Shown here: piece after piece, positions 5,968 to 6,460 of the stretch
How the letters are laid out: each line of letters opens with the position of its first letter
How positions within the stretch are numbered: the first letter of the stretch is position 1
NCBI GenBank assembly: GCA_001872995.1
Contig: MNXO01000011.1
Location: 1 to 6,460 of the forward strand
Length of the DNA: 6,460 nucleotides
Reading direction: 5' to 3'
Source: Bacteroidetes bacterium CG2_30_32_10
GTDB lineage: Bacteria > Bacteroidota > Bacteroidia > Bacteroidales > CG2-30-32-10
Translations under genes and position numbers: made by a program
Notes under the pieces: generated by a model
What the model was told of the DNA's origin: nothing
What the model saw: only the letters and a program-made list of their open reading frames with translations
Databases searched by the model: none

Positions 5968-6219
5968 ATGGAAATTACAACCTACACCAATTTTAGACAA
6001 AATTTAAAATTCTTTTTAGATAATGTTTTTAATAATCATAATCCTTTATTTGTTACTAGAACCAAAGGAGAGGATATTGTTGTTTTAGCAAAATCTGATT
6101 ACGAATCGATGCAGGAAACATTACATTTATTAAGCAGTCCTAAAAATGCTGAAAGATTGATGAGTGGAATTGAAAAGTATAAAAAAGGCGAGTTTATAAA
6201 AAAAGGATTGATAGAATGA
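5968..6219 (+). CDS. yefM: YefM-type antitoxin (Phd/YefM family)
   Basis: An 83-residue antitoxin, the usual length. The N-terminal half is the Phd/YefM DNA-binding and dimerisation fold: MEITTYTNFRQNLKFFLDNV, then FVTRTKGEDIVVLAKSDYESMQET, which follows E. coli YefM closely (ITRQKGEPVVM...DYNSLEET in that protein, from memory). LLSSPKNAERL is the family linker, and the C-terminal residues from about 58, rich in K and E and ending GLIE, should be the part that wraps and inhibits YoeB. Its stop overlaps the toxin start (ATGA, 6216-6219), giving translational coupling. Repression through the TGTACA pair just upstream is expected. Confidence 0.95.
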   Translation: MEITTYTNFRQNLKFFLDNVFNNHNPLFVTRTKGEDIVVLAKSDYESMQETLHLLSSPKNAERLMSGIEKYKKGEFIKKGLIE

Positions 6220-6460
6220 ATTTAGCTTGGATTGAAGAAGCTTGGGAAGATTATTTGTATTGGCAGCAAGTAGATAAAAAAACCGTAAAAAAAATAAACG
6301 AACTCATTAAAGCAATTCAACGAACACCTTTTGAGGGCATTGGAAAACCAGAGGCTTTGAAAGAAAACCTTTCGGGTTGGTGGTCGAGAAGAATAAATTT
6401 AGAAGACCGATTGGTTTATAAAATAGAAAATGAAAAAATCATTATTCTACAATGTAGAAA
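6216..6460 (+). CDS. yoeB: YoeB-type ribosome-dependent mRNA endonuclease toxin, 3' end cut off
   Basis: Starts at ATG 6216-6218, sharing four bases with the antitoxin end, and is open to the window edge with 81 full codons. It is a RelE-superfamily toxin that cleaves mRNA in the ribosomal A site and is neutralised by YefM. It aligns without gaps to E. coli YoeB (84 residues) as I remember it: DYLYWQ near the start, VKKINELIK, RTPFEGIGKPEALK, NLSGWWSRRI, and DRLVYKI. Catalytic E46 and R65 fall at identical positions. The sequence reaches ILQCR, so only about three residues are missing, including the catalytic His expected at position 83. Whether the toxin is intact at its very end cannot be judged from this window. 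Confidence 0.94.
   Translation, partial: MNLAWIEEAWEDYLYWQQVDKKTVKKINELIKAIQRTPFEGIGKPEALKENLSGWWSRRINLEDRLVYKIENEKIIILQCR

Overview
The window is AT-rich chromosomal DNA that looks like Bacteroidota, most probably the Flavobacteriia/Cytophagia side. This rests on three things seen here: a secreted protein with a type IX secretion (T9SS) C-terminal sorting domain, promoters of the Bacteroidota form TTTG-N18/19-TAnnTTTG, and the near absence of Shine-Dalgarno sequences. GC content was judged by eye, not computed.

Layout. (1) 1-736 (+): the C-terminal two thirds of MtnA, methylthioribose-1-phosphate isomerase. (2) 722-910: a repeat-rich spacer, in which a run of 7-bp units (ATTTnnn) is interrupted by a GC-rich imperfect palindrome holding three 15-bp tandem repeats. 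(3) 946-2916 (+): a 656-residue fusion of a class II aldolase and a short-chain dehydrogenase, with its own well-formed promoter at 891-920. (4) 2918-3319 (-): methylmalonyl-CoA epimerase, whose stop codon lies one base from that of the fusion gene. (5) 3382-4170 (-): a secreted T9SS-type protein of unknown function, with an intrinsic terminator between it and mce. (6) 4171-4473: a divergent AT-rich promoter region. (7) 4474-5904 (+): asparaginyl-tRNA synthetase. (8) 5912-6460 (+): a YefM-YoeB toxin-antitoxin operon, with a twin TGTACA operator and the toxin cut by the window end.

How the genes may work together. MtnA makes 5-methylthioribulose-1-phosphate, a 1-phosphoketose of the kind class II aldolases cleave. 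An aldolase fused to a dehydrogenase directly downstream could cleave that ketose to dihydroxyacetone phosphate plus an aldehyde and then process the aldehyde. This would be a DHAP-shunt-like salvage route for methylthioadenosine or 5'-deoxyadenosine, carried by a fused enzyme. It is inference from gene order and family chemistry; a rhamnulose- or fuculose-1-phosphate substrate remains possible. The other genes show no evident functional link to this pair: mce belongs to propionate/methylmalonyl-CoA metabolism, asnS to translation, and yefM-yoeB is a self-contained stress module.
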